From the NCBI GenBank assembly GCA_937884975.1, contig CAKZZS010000050.1, positions 26,603 through 90,602 on the forward strand: a stretch of DNA of 64,000 bases. The letters are read 5' to 3'. Under the pieces are notes generated by a model. That model ran no database searches, was not told where the DNA came from, and saw only the letters and a list, made by a program, of their open reading frames with translations. The translations under genes were made by a program, and so were the position numbers. This stretch comes from an uncultured Clostridia bacterium. GTDB lineage: Bacteria > Bacillota > Clostridia > Oscillospirales > Acutalibacteraceae. Of this stretch, positions 9,192 to 18,227 are shown in pieces (within the stretch, counting starts at the first letter, position 1; the number at the start of each line of letters is the position of its first letter).

Positions 9192-11264
9192 ATGGACTCA
9201 AAAACTTTGTATTTACTGCTGACAGTTGCCGCAGGCTTAATTTCAATTCTTTTTGCGGCTTTTACGGCGCTTTCGATTTCCAGAAAAGACAGCGGAAATG
9301 AAAGAATGCGTGAAATTTCGGGCAATATTGCCGCAGGCGCAAAGGCATTTCTGTATTCGGAATACAGAATACTCGTCGGCTTCGCGATAGTGCTTTTCGG
9401 ACTTATTACGCTTCTTATTAACCTTAAAACCGCTTTCTGCTTTCTTGCAGGCGCGCTCTTTTCAACGCTTGCAGGTTATTTCGGAATGACCGTTGCCACA
9501 AAAGCAAATGTCAGAACGGCTCAGGCAGCGAAAACAGGCGGGCTGAGAAAGGCTCTCGGCGTAGCGTTCAGCGGCGGCGCGGTTATGGGGCTGAGCGTAG
9601 TCGGCTTAGGCGTTATCGGAATAGGCACGATTTTCCTTATTCTTACAAAGGTTTCGCCCACTCTTGAAGCGGAGTCCTTCAACATTCTTACGGGCTTCAG
9701 CCTCGGCGCTTCCTCAATTGCGCTCTTTGCGCGTGTAGGCGGAGGTATTTACACAAAGGCGGCTGACGTCGGCGCAGACCTCGTCGGCAAGGTTGAAGCA
9801 GGCATTCCCGAGGACGACCCGAGAAACCCTGCAACAATTGCGGACAATGTCGGCGATAACGTCGGCGACGTTGCCGGAATGGGCGCGGACCTGTTTGAGT
9901 CTTATGTAGGCTCCATAATCTCCGCAATTACACTTGCATTTGCCGCTTCCTCAAATCAGGAAATAATCAACAAGGCTGTTTTTCCGCTTCTTCTCTGCGC
10001 GGTAGGAATTATAGCTTCAATTCTTTCCACAGTAGTCGTCAGACTTTCAAAGGCTGAAGACCCCCAGAAATCGCTTAATCTCGGCGAATATCTCACAACC
10101 GGAATAGTAATAATCGCTTCGGCAATAATGAGCGTAAAATTGCTCGGTACCGGCAGCTTCTCCGACGCTGAAAGCTGGAACGGCTTCTGGTGTGTTTTCT
10201 CGGGACTTATTGTCGGAACAATTATCGGAAAGCTTACGGAAATCTACACCTCCGACAGATATAAGGCAGTTAAGGAAATTGCCGACGCTTCCAAAACAGG
10301 CGCGGCAACAAACATCATAAGCGGTCTCGGAGTCGGTATGAAATCAACCGCTATGCCCATTTTTTTTATCGGCGTAGGTATCCTTTTGGCTTATAAATTC
10401 GGCGGACTTTACGGCATTTCTCTCGCCGCGGTAGGTATGCTTTCAACTACGGGAATGACCGTTGCGGTTGACGCATACGGACCTATAGCGGATAACGCAG
10501 GCGGTATCGCGGAAATGAGCGAGCTTGAAGAGGACGTAAGAAACATTACCGACAAGCTCGACTCGGTAGGAAATACGACGGCGGCAATAGGCAAAGGCTT
10601 TGCTATCGGCTCTGCGGCTCTTACGGCTCTTGCGCTTTTCGCTTCATACGCCCAGACAACGGGTATAAGCGACGGCGGTATGAGCATACTTAACGCGAAG
10701 GTTGTTGTCGGTCTGTTCTTAGGCGGTATGCTTCCGTTCTTATTCTCCGCATTCACTATGAACAGCGTCGGTAAGGCGGCGAACAAAATGATAGAAGAGG
10801 TACGTCTTCAGTTTAAACAGAAGCCCGGAATCCTTGAGGGCACCGAAAAACCCGACTATAAAAGATGCGTTGCCATTTCAACCACCGCGGCTCTTCACGA
10901 AATGATTTTGCCCGGAGTTATGGCAGTTATCGCTCCGCTTCTTGTCGGCTTCGTGCTCGGCGTTGAGGCTCTCGGCGGTCTTCTTGCAGGCGCTCTTGTC
11001 AGCGGCGTAATGCTTGCTATATTTATGGCAAACTCGGGCGGCGCATGGGATAACGCAAAGAAATACATAGAGTCCCTCAGAGAGGGCGGCAAGGGCAGTG
11101 AAGCTCATAAGGCGGCAGTTGTCGGCGACACGGTAGGCGACCCGTTCAAGGATACCGCCGGCCCGTCGATTAACATTCTCATTAAGCTTATGACAATTGT
11201 TTCTCTCGTTTTTGCAACCACCTTTATGCTTGTAAACGGCGGAAACGGACTTATAAATTTCTGA
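9192..11264 (+). CDS. hppA: Membrane-bound ion-pumping pyrophosphatase (K+-dependent type)
   Basis: A 690-aa polytopic membrane enzyme that hydrolyses PPi and pumps H+ and/or Na+. It shows the hallmark acidic substrate-site motifs [20 protein letters not shown] and [19 protein letters not shown], plus the C-terminal [17 protein letters not shown]. The segment [18 protein letters not shown] has Ala-Ala where K+-independent enzymes have Lys, which places it in the K+-dependent clade. Many of those members in anaerobes pump Na+, but ion choice needs the TM6 Glu position or an assay. It is monocistronic, with its own promoter and terminator. Confidence 0.96.
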   Translation: MDSKTLYLLLTVAAGLISILFAAFTALSISRKDSGNERMREISGNIAAGAKAFLYSEYRILVGFAIVLFGLITLLINLKTAFCFLAGALFSTLAGYFGMTVATKANVRTAQAAKTGGLRKALGVAFSGGAVMGLSVVGLGVIGIGTIFLILTKVSPTLEAESFNILTGFSLGASSIALFARVGGGIYTKAADVGADLVGKVEAGIPEDDPRNPATIADNVGDNVGDVAGMGADLFESYVGSIISAITLAFAASSNQEIINKAVFPLLLCAVGIIASILSTVVVRLSKAEDPQKSLNLGEYLTTGIVIIASAIMSVKLLGTGSFSDAESWNGFWCVFSGLIVGTIIGKLTEIYTSDRYKAVKEIADASKTGAATNIISGLGVGMKSTAMPIFFIGVGILLAYKFGGLYGISLAAVGMLSTTGMTVAVDAYGPIADNAGGIAEMSELEEDVRNITDKLDSVGNTTAAIGKGFAIGSAALTALALFASYAQTTGISDGGMSILNAKVVVGLFLGGMLPFLFSAFTMNSVGKAANKMIEEVRLQFKQKPGILEGTEKPDYKRCVAISTTAALHEMILPGVMAVIAPLLVGFVLGVEALGGLLAGALVSGVMLAIFMANSGGAWDNAKKYIESLREGGKGSEAHKAAVVGDTVGDPFKDTAGPSINILIKLMTIVSLVFATTFMLVNGGNGLINF

Positions 11265-11274
11265 TATAAAACAT

Positions 11275-11304
11275 AAAGCTCAAGTCGGTTGACTTGAGCT
11301 TTTT
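11275..11304. terminator. Bidirectional terminator between hppA and the membrane protein
   Basis: A 12-bp stem (AAAGCTCAAGTC with GACTTGAGCTTT) around a GGTT loop and followed by T residues. It ends the plus-strand hppA and overlaps the stop of the minus-strand gene at 11303. Confidence 0.85.
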
Positions 11305-12109
11305 AATTTTCCCTTATTATTTCAAAAACGGCAGGCAGCCTTTCTTCCTGCTGTTTTTCCTTTTTGGGTTCGCCCTTTAAAATAAAATACGCGCTTGACA
11401 CCCCGTAATACGGCGCAACGTAAATAACCGGGAAAACCAAAAGACAGCTTAAAAGCCAGCCGAGCATTGAAAGCCTGAAGGCGGCTATACTAAAGCACCT
11501 GCCCTGCGTTTTTTCAAGACTCTTATATAAAGCAGTCATCACACCGTATTTCTCAAGACAAAGGTAATACTTCCACGCGCTGTATCTTTGAGAAATAACA
11601 AACAAAAATGCGAGTCCGATAATAAAAAGCGCAACACTTCCCAACACCCAGGACAAAAAAACATTTTTCTCCAAAGCGCCCCGTGAAAGACTCATAAACA
11701 GAAACGAAGCGCAAATAGCCGACGGAAAAAGGAATACAAACCCCCAACAAATAAGAAAAAGCGTCTTGACGCAAAGATAGAGAAAAAACGAAAAGCTTTT
11801 ACCTGTTGAACCACTGAAGCTGTTATTTGAAACCGTACGGCAGACAGCAAGCGCGCTGCGTTTTACTCCCACTGCAATTAAAAGTAACCCCAGAAGGCAG
11901 AAAAGAATTACCAAGGCTGCTTTTGCATAAAAAGAATATTCGCCGAACAGACCTTGAAAAAAAGCGTTTACCTTACTGTTATCAAATCCCCAAAATGCCG
12001 AAAAAACGGCGGCAGCGCCGACAGAGAAAATGACAAAGGATAAAAGAAGCTTAAAAAACACTCTTGTAACCTTTCCGGAAATGAGCTGCTTTGCTTTGAT
12101 TTTAACCAT
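11303..12109 (-). CDS. Multi-pass membrane protein, weakly DUF975-like
   Basis: A 268-aa protein with about five or six hydrophobic segments. The C-terminal part (RCFSIAAFRLSMLGWLLSCL, then FPVIYVAPYYGVSSAYF) resembles the end of DUF975 membrane proteins, but the rest does not clearly match. The last 25 residues are charged and probably cytoplasmic. No enzymatic motif is visible. It stands between the hppA and two-component terminators, so it is probably transcribed on its own. I do not recognise a function. Confidence 0.75.
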   Translation of the reverse strand: MVKIKAKQLISGKVTRVFFKLLLSFVIFSVGAAAVFSAFWGFDNSKVNAFFQGLFGEYSFYAKAALVILFCLLGLLLIAVGVKRSALAVCRTVSNNSFSGSTGKSFSFFLYLCVKTLFLICWGFVFLFPSAICASFLFMSLSRGALEKNVFLSWVLGSVALFIIGLAFLFVISQRYSAWKYYLCLEKYGVMTALYKSLEKTQGRCFSIAAFRLSMLGWLLSCLLVFPVIYVAPYYGVSSAYFILKGEPKKEKQQEERLPAVFEIIREN

Positions 12110-12121
12110 ATTATCAACTCC

Positions 12122-12163
12122 AAAAAAAGACAGGAGAAGTCACGATGAAAATCTCCTGTCTTT
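12122..12163 (-). terminator. Terminator of the vanY-regulator-kinase operon
   Basis: An 11-bp stem (AAAGACAGGAG at 12126-12136 with CTCCTGTCTTT at 12153-12163). On the minus strand it is followed by seven T residues, 24 bp after the kinase stop codon. Confidence 0.85.
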
Positions 12164-12186
12164 ATTATTGTCAAATAATTCCGTTT

Positions 12187-13626
12187 TTAATCCGCTTTTC
12201 TTATGTCAAAGAAAAACCTTACTCCGTTTTCAACATTCTCCACGCCGTATTCGGTTGAGTGCAGGTTACAAATCGCACTGACGATTGAAAGTCCGAGTCC
12301 GAAACGTCCCTGCTTTCTTGAACGGGACTTGTCCGCGCGGTAAAAGCTCTGCCAGATATTGTTTATATCGTCGTCCTTGATATGTTCGCCCGTATTGAAA
12401 ACATAAAGTCTTAAAAATTCTCCTCTGTCCTCGCCGCTGACGCTTATTTTCCGCTCGCCGTCAATGTGGGAGACAGCGTTTGAAACGTAATTATTGAGAA
12501 CCATATTCAGCTTTATTTTGTCGCCGACGCCCTCAATTTTTTCGTCAACATCAACCGAATAAGTTATCTGTTTTTCTTCAAGCACAATTTTTATGCCCTT
12601 GAAATAGCTTTCGGCAAACTCCTTTATATTGAACCTTTCCTCATTTAGCTGATTTCCGCCTGCCTCAAGGCTTGAAAGCTCAAGCAGCTGAAGGACAAGC
12701 TCGTTCATTTTTTCGGTTTCATTCATTATCACGTCGCAGTATTCACCTGCCGCAGAGCTTTCCTCGGGAGTCATTAGTTTAAGTCCCTCGGCATAACCCT
12801 GAATAATGGCTATAGGCGTTTTAAGCTCGTGAGAAACGTTTGAAACAAAGCTTTTTCTTATGCTGTCAAGCTTCTTTTCCTGTTCAACCTCATCGAGCAG
12901 GCGCTTGTTCTTTTCATTAAGATCGACAAGCGCGTCATTAAGCGAGTGAGAAAGGTTGTTTATACTCTTGCCGAGCTTTCCTATCTCATCGTTCTGCTTC
13001 GCGTTGACCTTTTGGGAAAAGTCAAGCTTTGCCATTCGCTTTGTAACCTCGCTCATTTTAATAAGCGGCTTTGTGAATCTTCCCGAATAAACAAATATTA
13101 CCGCAAGCGCAACAATCACTGCAATTATTGCGGTATAGCCCATAAAGGTCATAGCGGTGCTTACGTTTTCGTCAATGATGTCCTTTCTGCCGAACATCTC
13201 AATTTCGTTTCCGTTTTCAAGCGGCTTATAATAAACTATGTACTGCTTATTATTTTTTTCGGACTGCTGGATTTCAAAGTAACTTCCGTCACTGTTTTCT
13301 TCACGTCCCTCAACGGAAATCCTGCCTGCGTTATTCATAAACGTAATTGAGCTTTTATAAATAAACTCTCCGTCGGGAGAATAGACGTTTATTATAATTC
13401 CGCTGTCCGACTCATACTGACCGAGCATGGCGTTATAATCCTCACGCGAGGGGTCAATAAGGGCAACCTCATCCGCAAGGTCCTTCATATTATTCTTTTC
13501 CGTGTCAATATAAACGTCGCCCAGATACCAGAAATTGAGCGCAAGAAAGGCAAGAATTGCAAGAATAAGAATTGCGCCGACCTGAGCAAAAAGTTTAAAT
13601 CTTATGCTAACGGAAGGTTTCTTCAT
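12187..13626 (-). CDS. Sensor histidine kinase (HAMP, HisKA, HATPase_c)
   Basis: A 479-aa membrane kinase with TM1 at about residues 12-32, an extracytoplasmic sensor region of about 125 residues, TM2 at about 160-180, HAMP, then a HisKA dimerisation domain with the phospho-acceptor in NVSHELKTPIAIIQGYAEGL. The ATPase has an N box (NYVSNAVSHID) and a G box (GRFGLGLSIV). It directly follows its response regulator (one-base gap), and both follow the vanY-type gene. The architecture is VanS/PhoR-like. The signal is unknown but is probably cell-wall related given the neighbour. Confidence 0.95.
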   Translation of the reverse strand: MKKPSVSIRFKLFAQVGAILILAILAFLALNFWYLGDVYIDTEKNNMKDLADEVALIDPSREDYNAMLGQYESDSGIIINVYSPDGEFIYKSSITFMNNAGRISVEGREENSDGSYFEIQQSEKNNKQYIVYYKPLENGNEIEMFGRKDIIDENVSTAMTFMGYTAIIAVIVALAVIFVYSGRFTKPLIKMSEVTKRMAKLDFSQKVNAKQNDEIGKLGKSINNLSHSLNDALVDLNEKNKRLLDEVEQEKKLDSIRKSFVSNVSHELKTPIAIIQGYAEGLKLMTPEESSAAGEYCDVIMNETEKMNELVLQLLELSSLEAGGNQLNEERFNIKEFAESYFKGIKIVLEEKQITYSVDVDEKIEGVGDKIKLNMVLNNYVSNAVSHIDGERKISVSGEDRGEFLRLYVFNTGEHIKDDDINNIWQSFYRADKSRSRKQGRFGLGLSIVSAICNLHSTEYGVENVENGVRFFFDIRKAD

Positions 13627-14313
13627 TTAACTGTTACCCTCTCTGTCGAGTTTATATCCGAGCCCGTAAACGGTAATAATATGCCTGTCTCCCCACTTGC
13701 CGAGCTTTGTACGAAGTCTTGCAAGATGGCTGTCAACGGTTCTTGTGTCGCCCTCGTAGGAATAACCCCAGACGTCGTCGAGAAGCTGTTCTCTTGAAAA
13801 TACCCTGTCAGGGGCAGCTAACAGCTTTTCAAGCAGTTCAAATTCCTTAAGGGTTAGTACTATTTCCTCATCCGCAACCGTTACGGAATGAGCGCTTTTG
13901 TCAAGCACCAGGGTATCAAGAAAAACCTTTCCGCCCTCCTGCGGAAGATAGTTTTTCCTTTTAAGAAGCGCTTCAACCCTTTTTACAAGAACAGTCGGAC
14001 TGAACGGCTTTGTAACGTAATCGTCCGCTCCGACCTCAAAGCCCGTAAGCTGGTCAAATTCCTGACTGCGCGCGGAAAGAAGAATAATCGGTATATCCGA
14101 TTTTTTTCTTATCCTTCTGCAAAGCTCCCAGCCGTCAATTTCAGGCATCATAATATCAAGTATCATTAAAGAAACGTCGGTGTTTGCGTTAAAGAGCAAC
14201 AGCGCCTGATTTCCGTCCTCGGCTTCAAGCGTTTCGTATCCCTCTTTTTTAAGAAAATCGCAGACGAGCCGTCTTATAAGCTGTTCGTCATCAGCGACTA
14301 TAATCTTTTTCAT
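13627..14313 (-). CDS. OmpR-family response regulator
   Basis: A 228-aa two-domain regulator. The receiver has the acidic pair (ADDEQ), the phospho-acceptor Asp in LMILDIMMPE, and the conserved Lys in DDYVTKPF. The C-terminal winged helix is of OmpR type (LTLKEFELLEKLLAAPDRVFSREQLLDDVWGY, then RTVDSHLARLRTKL). It is preceded by a GGAGGCAAAAAG ribosome binding site and lies 29 bp after the vanY-type gene, with its kinase immediately downstream. This suggests an autoregulated carboxypeptidase-regulator-kinase operon. Confidence 0.96.
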   Translation of the reverse strand: MKKIIVADDEQLIRRLVCDFLKKEGYETLEAEDGNQALLLFNANTDVSLMILDIMMPEIDGWELCRRIRKKSDIPIILLSARSQEFDQLTGFEVGADDYVTKPFSPTVLVKRVEALLKRKNYLPQEGGKVFLDTLVLDKSAHSVTVADEEIVLTLKEFELLEKLLAAPDRVFSREQLLDDVWGYSYEGDTRTVDSHLARLRTKLGKWGDRHIITVYGLGYKLDREGNS

Positions 14314-14341
14314 CTTTTTGCCTCCGTAAAAAACGGTTTAA

Positions 14342-15250
14342 TCAGTCGGTCTTTCCGAGGTATTCTTCAAGGCAAAGTCCGCTTTCGTTAATCTTTTTGG
14401 CGTTTTCCGGTCCGACAAAGCGCCAGTGCCACGGTTCGGCGGCAACTCCTGTATATTCGGTCTTATCACCCTTGTATCTTTCAATAAATCCGTATTCCTC
14501 GGCGTGCTTCTGAAGCCATGCGTACTGCTCGGTCAGGTTGAAATCGTCATTCGTGTTGCAAATATCCATTGCAACGCCGAAATTGTGCTCACTGCAACCG
14601 GGGAGCATACTCCAATGGGTAGCCTTTATTTCGGATTCGTAATATGAATAACCCTGACTCATATATGAGTTGACCTTATTTGTATGAAGCCTTGTCTGGG
14701 TGGCAATGCTTCTGTAACCCGAATAAGGAGTGAGAAGAATACCCTCCGCCTTTGCGGCGTTATACATTTTTTCGTAATACGGCTGAACCCTCTTGTCAAG
14801 CGACTCGCCGCTTCCGGGAATTGCAGGAGTAAGCTCCGGCTCATACCCCTCGGGAAGCTTATAGTTTGCGTTAAGAAGAGTCATTTCCCAGTTGCCCTCG
14901 TCAATAGAAATTACCTGCGGGTCAAAGGGACTTGAGTTTTCGTCAACCGTGCTTTCCTCTTCATCGGTGCTCTCCTCCTCATCGGTGCTCTCTTCCTCGG
15001 TACTTTCCTCGGTGCTCTGAGCTTCCGTATTCGCCTGCGTTGAAGAGCTTTCATTGGAAGAGCTTTCGGTTGTCTGCGCATTTTCCTTGCCGGAGGTGGT
15101 GCTTTCAACCTTTTTGGGCGCCTTTTTTGCCGTAACGGCAAAGCCGAGAATCAAGGTCAGAACCAAAACCGCAAGAAAGCCGCCTATAACAATTTTCAGT
15201 TCCTGCTGTTTATATCTTGTCATGGATTTTTTTCTTTTTCCCGTGTTCAT
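14342..15250 (-). CDS. VanY-type D-alanyl-D-alanine carboxypeptidase (M15B), membrane anchored
   Basis: A 302-aa protein with an N-terminal membrane helix (about residues 15-40), a Ser/Thr/Glu-rich linker with a repeated STDEEE unit (residues about 55-105), and a C-terminal M15B zinc peptidase. The motifs are SGYRSIATQTRLH, GCSEHNFGVAMDI (zinc His and Asp) and EPWHWRF (third zinc His). It should trim the terminal D-Ala of peptidoglycan stem peptides outside the cell. Start 15250 is supported by GGGAGG 10 bases upstream. No vanHAX genes are nearby, so resistance should not be assumed. Confidence 0.93.
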   Translation of the reverse strand: MNTGKRKKSMTRYKQQELKIVIGGFLAVLVLTLILGFAVTAKKAPKKVESTTSGKENAQTTESSSNESSSTQANTEAQSTEESTEEESTDEEESTDEEESTVDENSSPFDPQVISIDEGNWEMTLLNANYKLPEGYEPELTPAIPGSGESLDKRVQPYYEKMYNAAKAEGILLTPYSGYRSIATQTRLHTNKVNSYMSQGYSYYESEIKATHWSMLPGCSEHNFGVAMDICNTNDDFNLTEQYAWLQKHAEEYGFIERYKGDKTEYTGVAAEPWHWRFVGPENAKKINESGLCLEEYLGKTD

Positions 15251-15284
15251 TAAGAATTCCTCCCATTTCAACACATATCGATTT

Positions 15285-15313
15285 ATTTTACCACACCTGA
15301 AAACAATTGACAA
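15285..15313 (-). promoter_or_regulatory. Promoter of the vanY-regulator-kinase operon
   Basis: On the minus strand, TTGTCA (15308-15313) and TAAAAT (15285-15290) are 17 bp apart, about 35 bp before the start codon at 15250. Confidence 0.7.
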
Positions 15314-15390
15314 GTGCATAAAATATCTCGACTTTTACAATAATGTATGGTAAAATAAGCAGTGAACATTTTTATTCCGGAGGCGAAAAA

Positions 15391-16554
15391 ATGAGAGCAA
15401 ACGAAAGTTTACCCAATTACGATTCAAAAGTCAGAGAATCAACTAATTTTATTATAAAAAACATAAAACAGGTCTGCAAAGACACACCCGAAAGGCGCGC
15501 AGGCACCGAAGAGGAAGCCAAAGCCCAGCAGTATGTCAAAGATACAATGGAAAAATTTGCAGACAGCGTTGAAACGCAGGAAATAACAGTTAAATCCGCA
15601 AAGCCGTCAACTCCCCTTCTTCAGGGAATATTTGCCGTTATCTCTGTTGCTTTTTCGTGCGTTGCAGGCTTTATCCCTGCAATCTCAGTTTACTTAATCG
15701 CTTCTTCCGTTCTGGCTATGGGCATTTCCGCTTTCCTCGGCTTTTTAAAAGCCACAAAGCACAGTTCAAATATTATCTGCGTCAAAAATGCTTCGGACAA
15801 AAACGAAAGAAGAATTGTATTTCTCGGAAACATAAATTCCCCCATAGAAAGAAAGCTTTTGAGAATAAGCGGAAATACGCTTGAAAAGGTTGCGTTTTTC
15901 GGCTTTCTTACAGGTTGCATTCTCTGTATGGTTTACGACGCATTTTATATTATTGCGGAGAAAAACACCGTAAGCCCGTTTATAGGTCTTTTCCAACTCA
16001 TTTTTATTCCCGTCTTTATTCTGTATATGAATTTCTACAACCCGAAGCAGGATATTCAGGGTGCAAACGGAAACCTTACGGGCACCTTCGATTCAATGGC
16101 GGTTATGCAATACCTTACCTACAACAGTCTTTCACTTAAAAACACCGTTCTTGTCAGTGTTTCGTGCGGTGCAGGCGCTTACGGCGCAAGAGAATTTGTA
16201 AAAAAATACTCTTCCCAATACTCCGATATGCCGACTTTATTTGTTTCGGTTGACTGCCTTCAGTCCGACAAGTGCTTCGCTTTCTCCGTTATCAATACCG
16301 GCAGTGATATTATTGAGTCTGCCGCCGAAAATGCAGGCGTTATAATTTCAAACGGAAAAGATAATCTTTCCTCCTCGCTTCTTTCGGGAATGAAAAACGA
16401 AAAGGCTATAAGAATTTCAGCCGCCGACGAAAAGGAAAACTTTGTCTATGCCGCACGCGAGGACACAGTTACCAGCATTTCTCCCTCGGCAATTGAAGCA
16501 GGACTTAAGCTCTCGCTTGAAACGGCATACCTCTTTGACGAAAAGGGTATTTAA
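15391..16554 (+). CDS. M28-peptidase-like membrane protein with degenerate catalytic site
   Basis: A 387-aa protein laid out like an M28 aminopeptidase-fold protein with an N-terminal cap (ERRAGTEEEAKAQQYVKDTM), but with four or so membrane helices inserted (about residues 70-115 and 165-220). Segments aligned by eye to M28 metal sites are changed: RIVFLGNINSP stands where GAHYDS is expected, GANGNLTGTFDSMAVM where ADDNASG is expected, and CGAGAYGAREF where GEExG is expected. It is therefore probably not a working zinc peptidase. ATG 15391 has GGAGG 8 bases upstream. The function is unknown. Confidence 0.6.
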   Translation: MRANESLPNYDSKVRESTNFIIKNIKQVCKDTPERRAGTEEEAKAQQYVKDTMEKFADSVETQEITVKSAKPSTPLLQGIFAVISVAFSCVAGFIPAISVYLIASSVLAMGISAFLGFLKATKHSSNIICVKNASDKNERRIVFLGNINSPIERKLLRISGNTLEKVAFFGFLTGCILCMVYDAFYIIAEKNTVSPFIGLFQLIFIPVFILYMNFYNPKQDIQGANGNLTGTFDSMAVMQYLTYNSLSLKNTVLVSVSCGAGAYGAREFVKKYSSQYSDMPTLFVSVDCLQSDKCFAFSVINTGSDIIESAAENAGVIISNGKDNLSSSLLSGMKNEKAIRISAADEKENFVYAAREDTVTSISPSAIEAGLKLSLETAYLFDEKGI

Positions 16555-16561
16555 TTAAAAG

Positions 16562-16588
16562 TTGAATTTTTTAACTGTTTGGTATAAT
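16562..16588 (+). promoter_or_regulatory. Promoter for the lipoprotein gene, extended -10
   Basis: TTGAAT, 15 bp spacer, then TGGTATAAT, which has the TGn extension that tolerates a short spacer. AAAGGAG follows before ATG 16623. Confidence 0.55.
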
Positions 16589-16622
16589 ATATCATTGTAT
16601 TAAAACAAAGGAGTACAGAAAT

Positions 16623-17750
16623 ATGAAAAAAAATTCACTCCGTATTATCGGCATTTTGCTTGTGCTGACAGTAGTTATCACGGCTTTCTCTTCGTGCACA
16701 AACCCCTTTAAGGCAGAGGTTAAAATCCCCGATGAGGTTACGCTTAAAACTGACCTTCACGACCCGTCTTACACCTTTACCTACGGCGAGCTTAAAACGG
16801 TGCTTCCGCTTGAAAAATTAGCGCCTCTTTTTGAAAACTATGAGGAAAAGAATCCCGACACCGAAATCACGCTTTCATATAACGAAATTGTAACGCGCTT
16901 CAGCGCAGACGTTATGAAGGACGACGGCAAGGCGCTTGAGGGTATATGGTCGCTCGCAACGGATGAGGAAATGAAGGCGACAACAGCTAATAAAAACGAG
17001 GTAATCGACTACTTTAATAAAATAGTCAACTCCCTTAAAACCGACAAGCCTGCCAAGACCGAATACGGCGAGGATTTCTGGACCGACGACTCAACCGACT
17101 CCGTCACCTTTACAAGAAACGGCAAGGAAATTGACAAGAGCACCGACGAATACAAGGCGCTTCGTTCGGCTGCAGTTGTTTACAAAAAATATGTTGTCGA
17201 CGGCGCTTACAATTTCCTTTTAGGTCACATTAAAGACGAAAACGGCGAAACCAAAAACCTTGCCGAGGGCAATGACAGTCTTGACGATATTCTCTATCTT
17301 TGGGGTGAAAAGGATGTTAGCAGGCTGACGTATGATGACGTTGAATCGGCTATATCCTCCGTTAAAAAAGAAACCACAACCGTTGAAGAAAAGGAATATG
17401 TAACCTCTCTTACAAGAACCGTTGTAATCACGCTCAAGCCTGATGAAAACGCAGTCAAAAAGGCGTTCAGCATTCACGATAAAAAGCCTGTTCTTGAAGA
17501 AATGAAAAAGGCTTCGGACTATTTCACGGTTGAGGATTACGAAATAACTCCCGGCGTATGCGTAATAACCGCAGTTTTTGACGCCGCAACGGATGAAATC
17601 ACAACTCTGACTTATCAGAATAATATGACAGTCAATACTGAAATCACGGGCACAAACAATTTCGCTTCCGTCGGAACGGTAGGGCTTAGCTTCAACTGCA
17701 CTGACCAGATGTACTATCACTTCGGCTGGCACACAAGCGAAGGCGAATAA
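16623..17750 (+). CDS. Uncharacterised lipoprotein
   Basis: A 375-aa protein with a lipoprotein signal (MKKNSLRIIGILLVLTVVIT, then lipobox AFSSC with Cys at about residue 25). The mature part is Lys/Glu/Asp/Thr-rich and soluble with no membrane helix. I see no recognisable catalytic motif or named domain. Two stretches (about residues 100-200 and 230-330) have similar alternating strand/helix character, but I cannot show a repeat. It is monocistronic, with its own promoter and terminator. Confidence 0.8.
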   Translation: MKKNSLRIIGILLVLTVVITAFSSCTNPFKAEVKIPDEVTLKTDLHDPSYTFTYGELKTVLPLEKLAPLFENYEEKNPDTEITLSYNEIVTRFSADVMKDDGKALEGIWSLATDEEMKATTANKNEVIDYFNKIVNSLKTDKPAKTEYGEDFWTDDSTDSVTFTRNGKEIDKSTDEYKALRSAAVVYKKYVVDGAYNFLLGHIKDENGETKNLAEGNDSLDDILYLWGEKDVSRLTYDDVESAISSVKKETTTVEEKEYVTSLTRTVVITLKPDENAVKKAFSIHDKKPVLEEMKKASDYFTVEDYEITPGVCVITAVFDAATDEITTLTYQNNMTVNTEITGTNNFASVGTVGLSFNCTDQMYYHFGWHTSEGE

Positions 17751-17767
17751 AAATTTATATATAAATT

Positions 17768-17798
17768 AACGGCTCACCGCTAAGGCGAGCCGTTTTCT
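17768..17798. terminator. Terminator between the lipoprotein gene and aroQ
   Basis: AACGGCTC...GAGCCGTT stem with one A-C mismatch, followed by TTTTCTT on the plus strand. It lies between two convergent genes and may also stop aroQ transcripts, although the minus-strand T run is weak. Confidence 0.75.
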
Positions 17799-17800
17799 TA

Positions 17801-18226
17801 TTATTTTAAAAACCATTCAAGCGCTTTTTTATAGCCCTCAAAGCCGAGTCCGGTATAATGCTCACTGCAGGCAAGTCCTGCGTATGAAATCTGTCTGAAA
17901 GCCTCGCGTTTTGAAACATCCGACAGATGAACCTCAACCGCAGGAATTCCGACCGCCTTCAATGCGTCAAGAATTGCAACGCTTGTGTGAGTGTAAGCCG
18001 CCGGATTTATGACTATTCCGTCATATTTTCCGTAAGCAAGCTGAATTTTATCAACTATTTCGCCCTCGTGATTTGACTGAAAAATATCGGTTTCAATTCC
18101 GAGAGACGCGGCAGCTTGACCGATATAATCGCACAGTGCCTTATAATCCTGTCTGCCGTATATATCAGGCTCACGAATGCCGAGCATATTAAGATTCGGC
18201 CCGTTTATTACAAGTATTTTTTTCAT
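17801..18226 (-). CDS. aroQ: 3-dehydroquinate dehydratase, type II
   Basis: Third step of the shikimate pathway (3-dehydroquinate to 3-dehydroshikimate). It has 141 aa, typical of the dodecameric type II enzyme. Motifs are INGPNLNMLGIREPDIYG (active-site Asn and Arg, with the Tyr just downstream), FQSNHEGEIVDKI, VINPAAYTHTSVA and EVHLSDVSKREAFR. I chose ATG 18226 because GGAGG lies 7 bases upstream; a longer frame to 18280 would overlap pheA. It is the last gene of the aromatic operon. Confidence 0.95.
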   Translation of the reverse strand: MKKILVINGPNLNMLGIREPDIYGRQDYKALCDYIGQAAASLGIETDIFQSNHEGEIVDKIQLAYGKYDGIVINPAAYTHTSVAILDALKAVGIPAVEVHLSDVSKREAFRQISYAGLACSEHYTGLGFEGYKKALEWFLK

Positions 18227-18227
18227 T

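Noticed and set aside
14342..15250. Vancomycin resistance operon
   Set aside because: Only a VanY-type peptidase and a two-component system are present; the ligase, dehydrogenase and dipeptidase needed for resistance are absent from the window.
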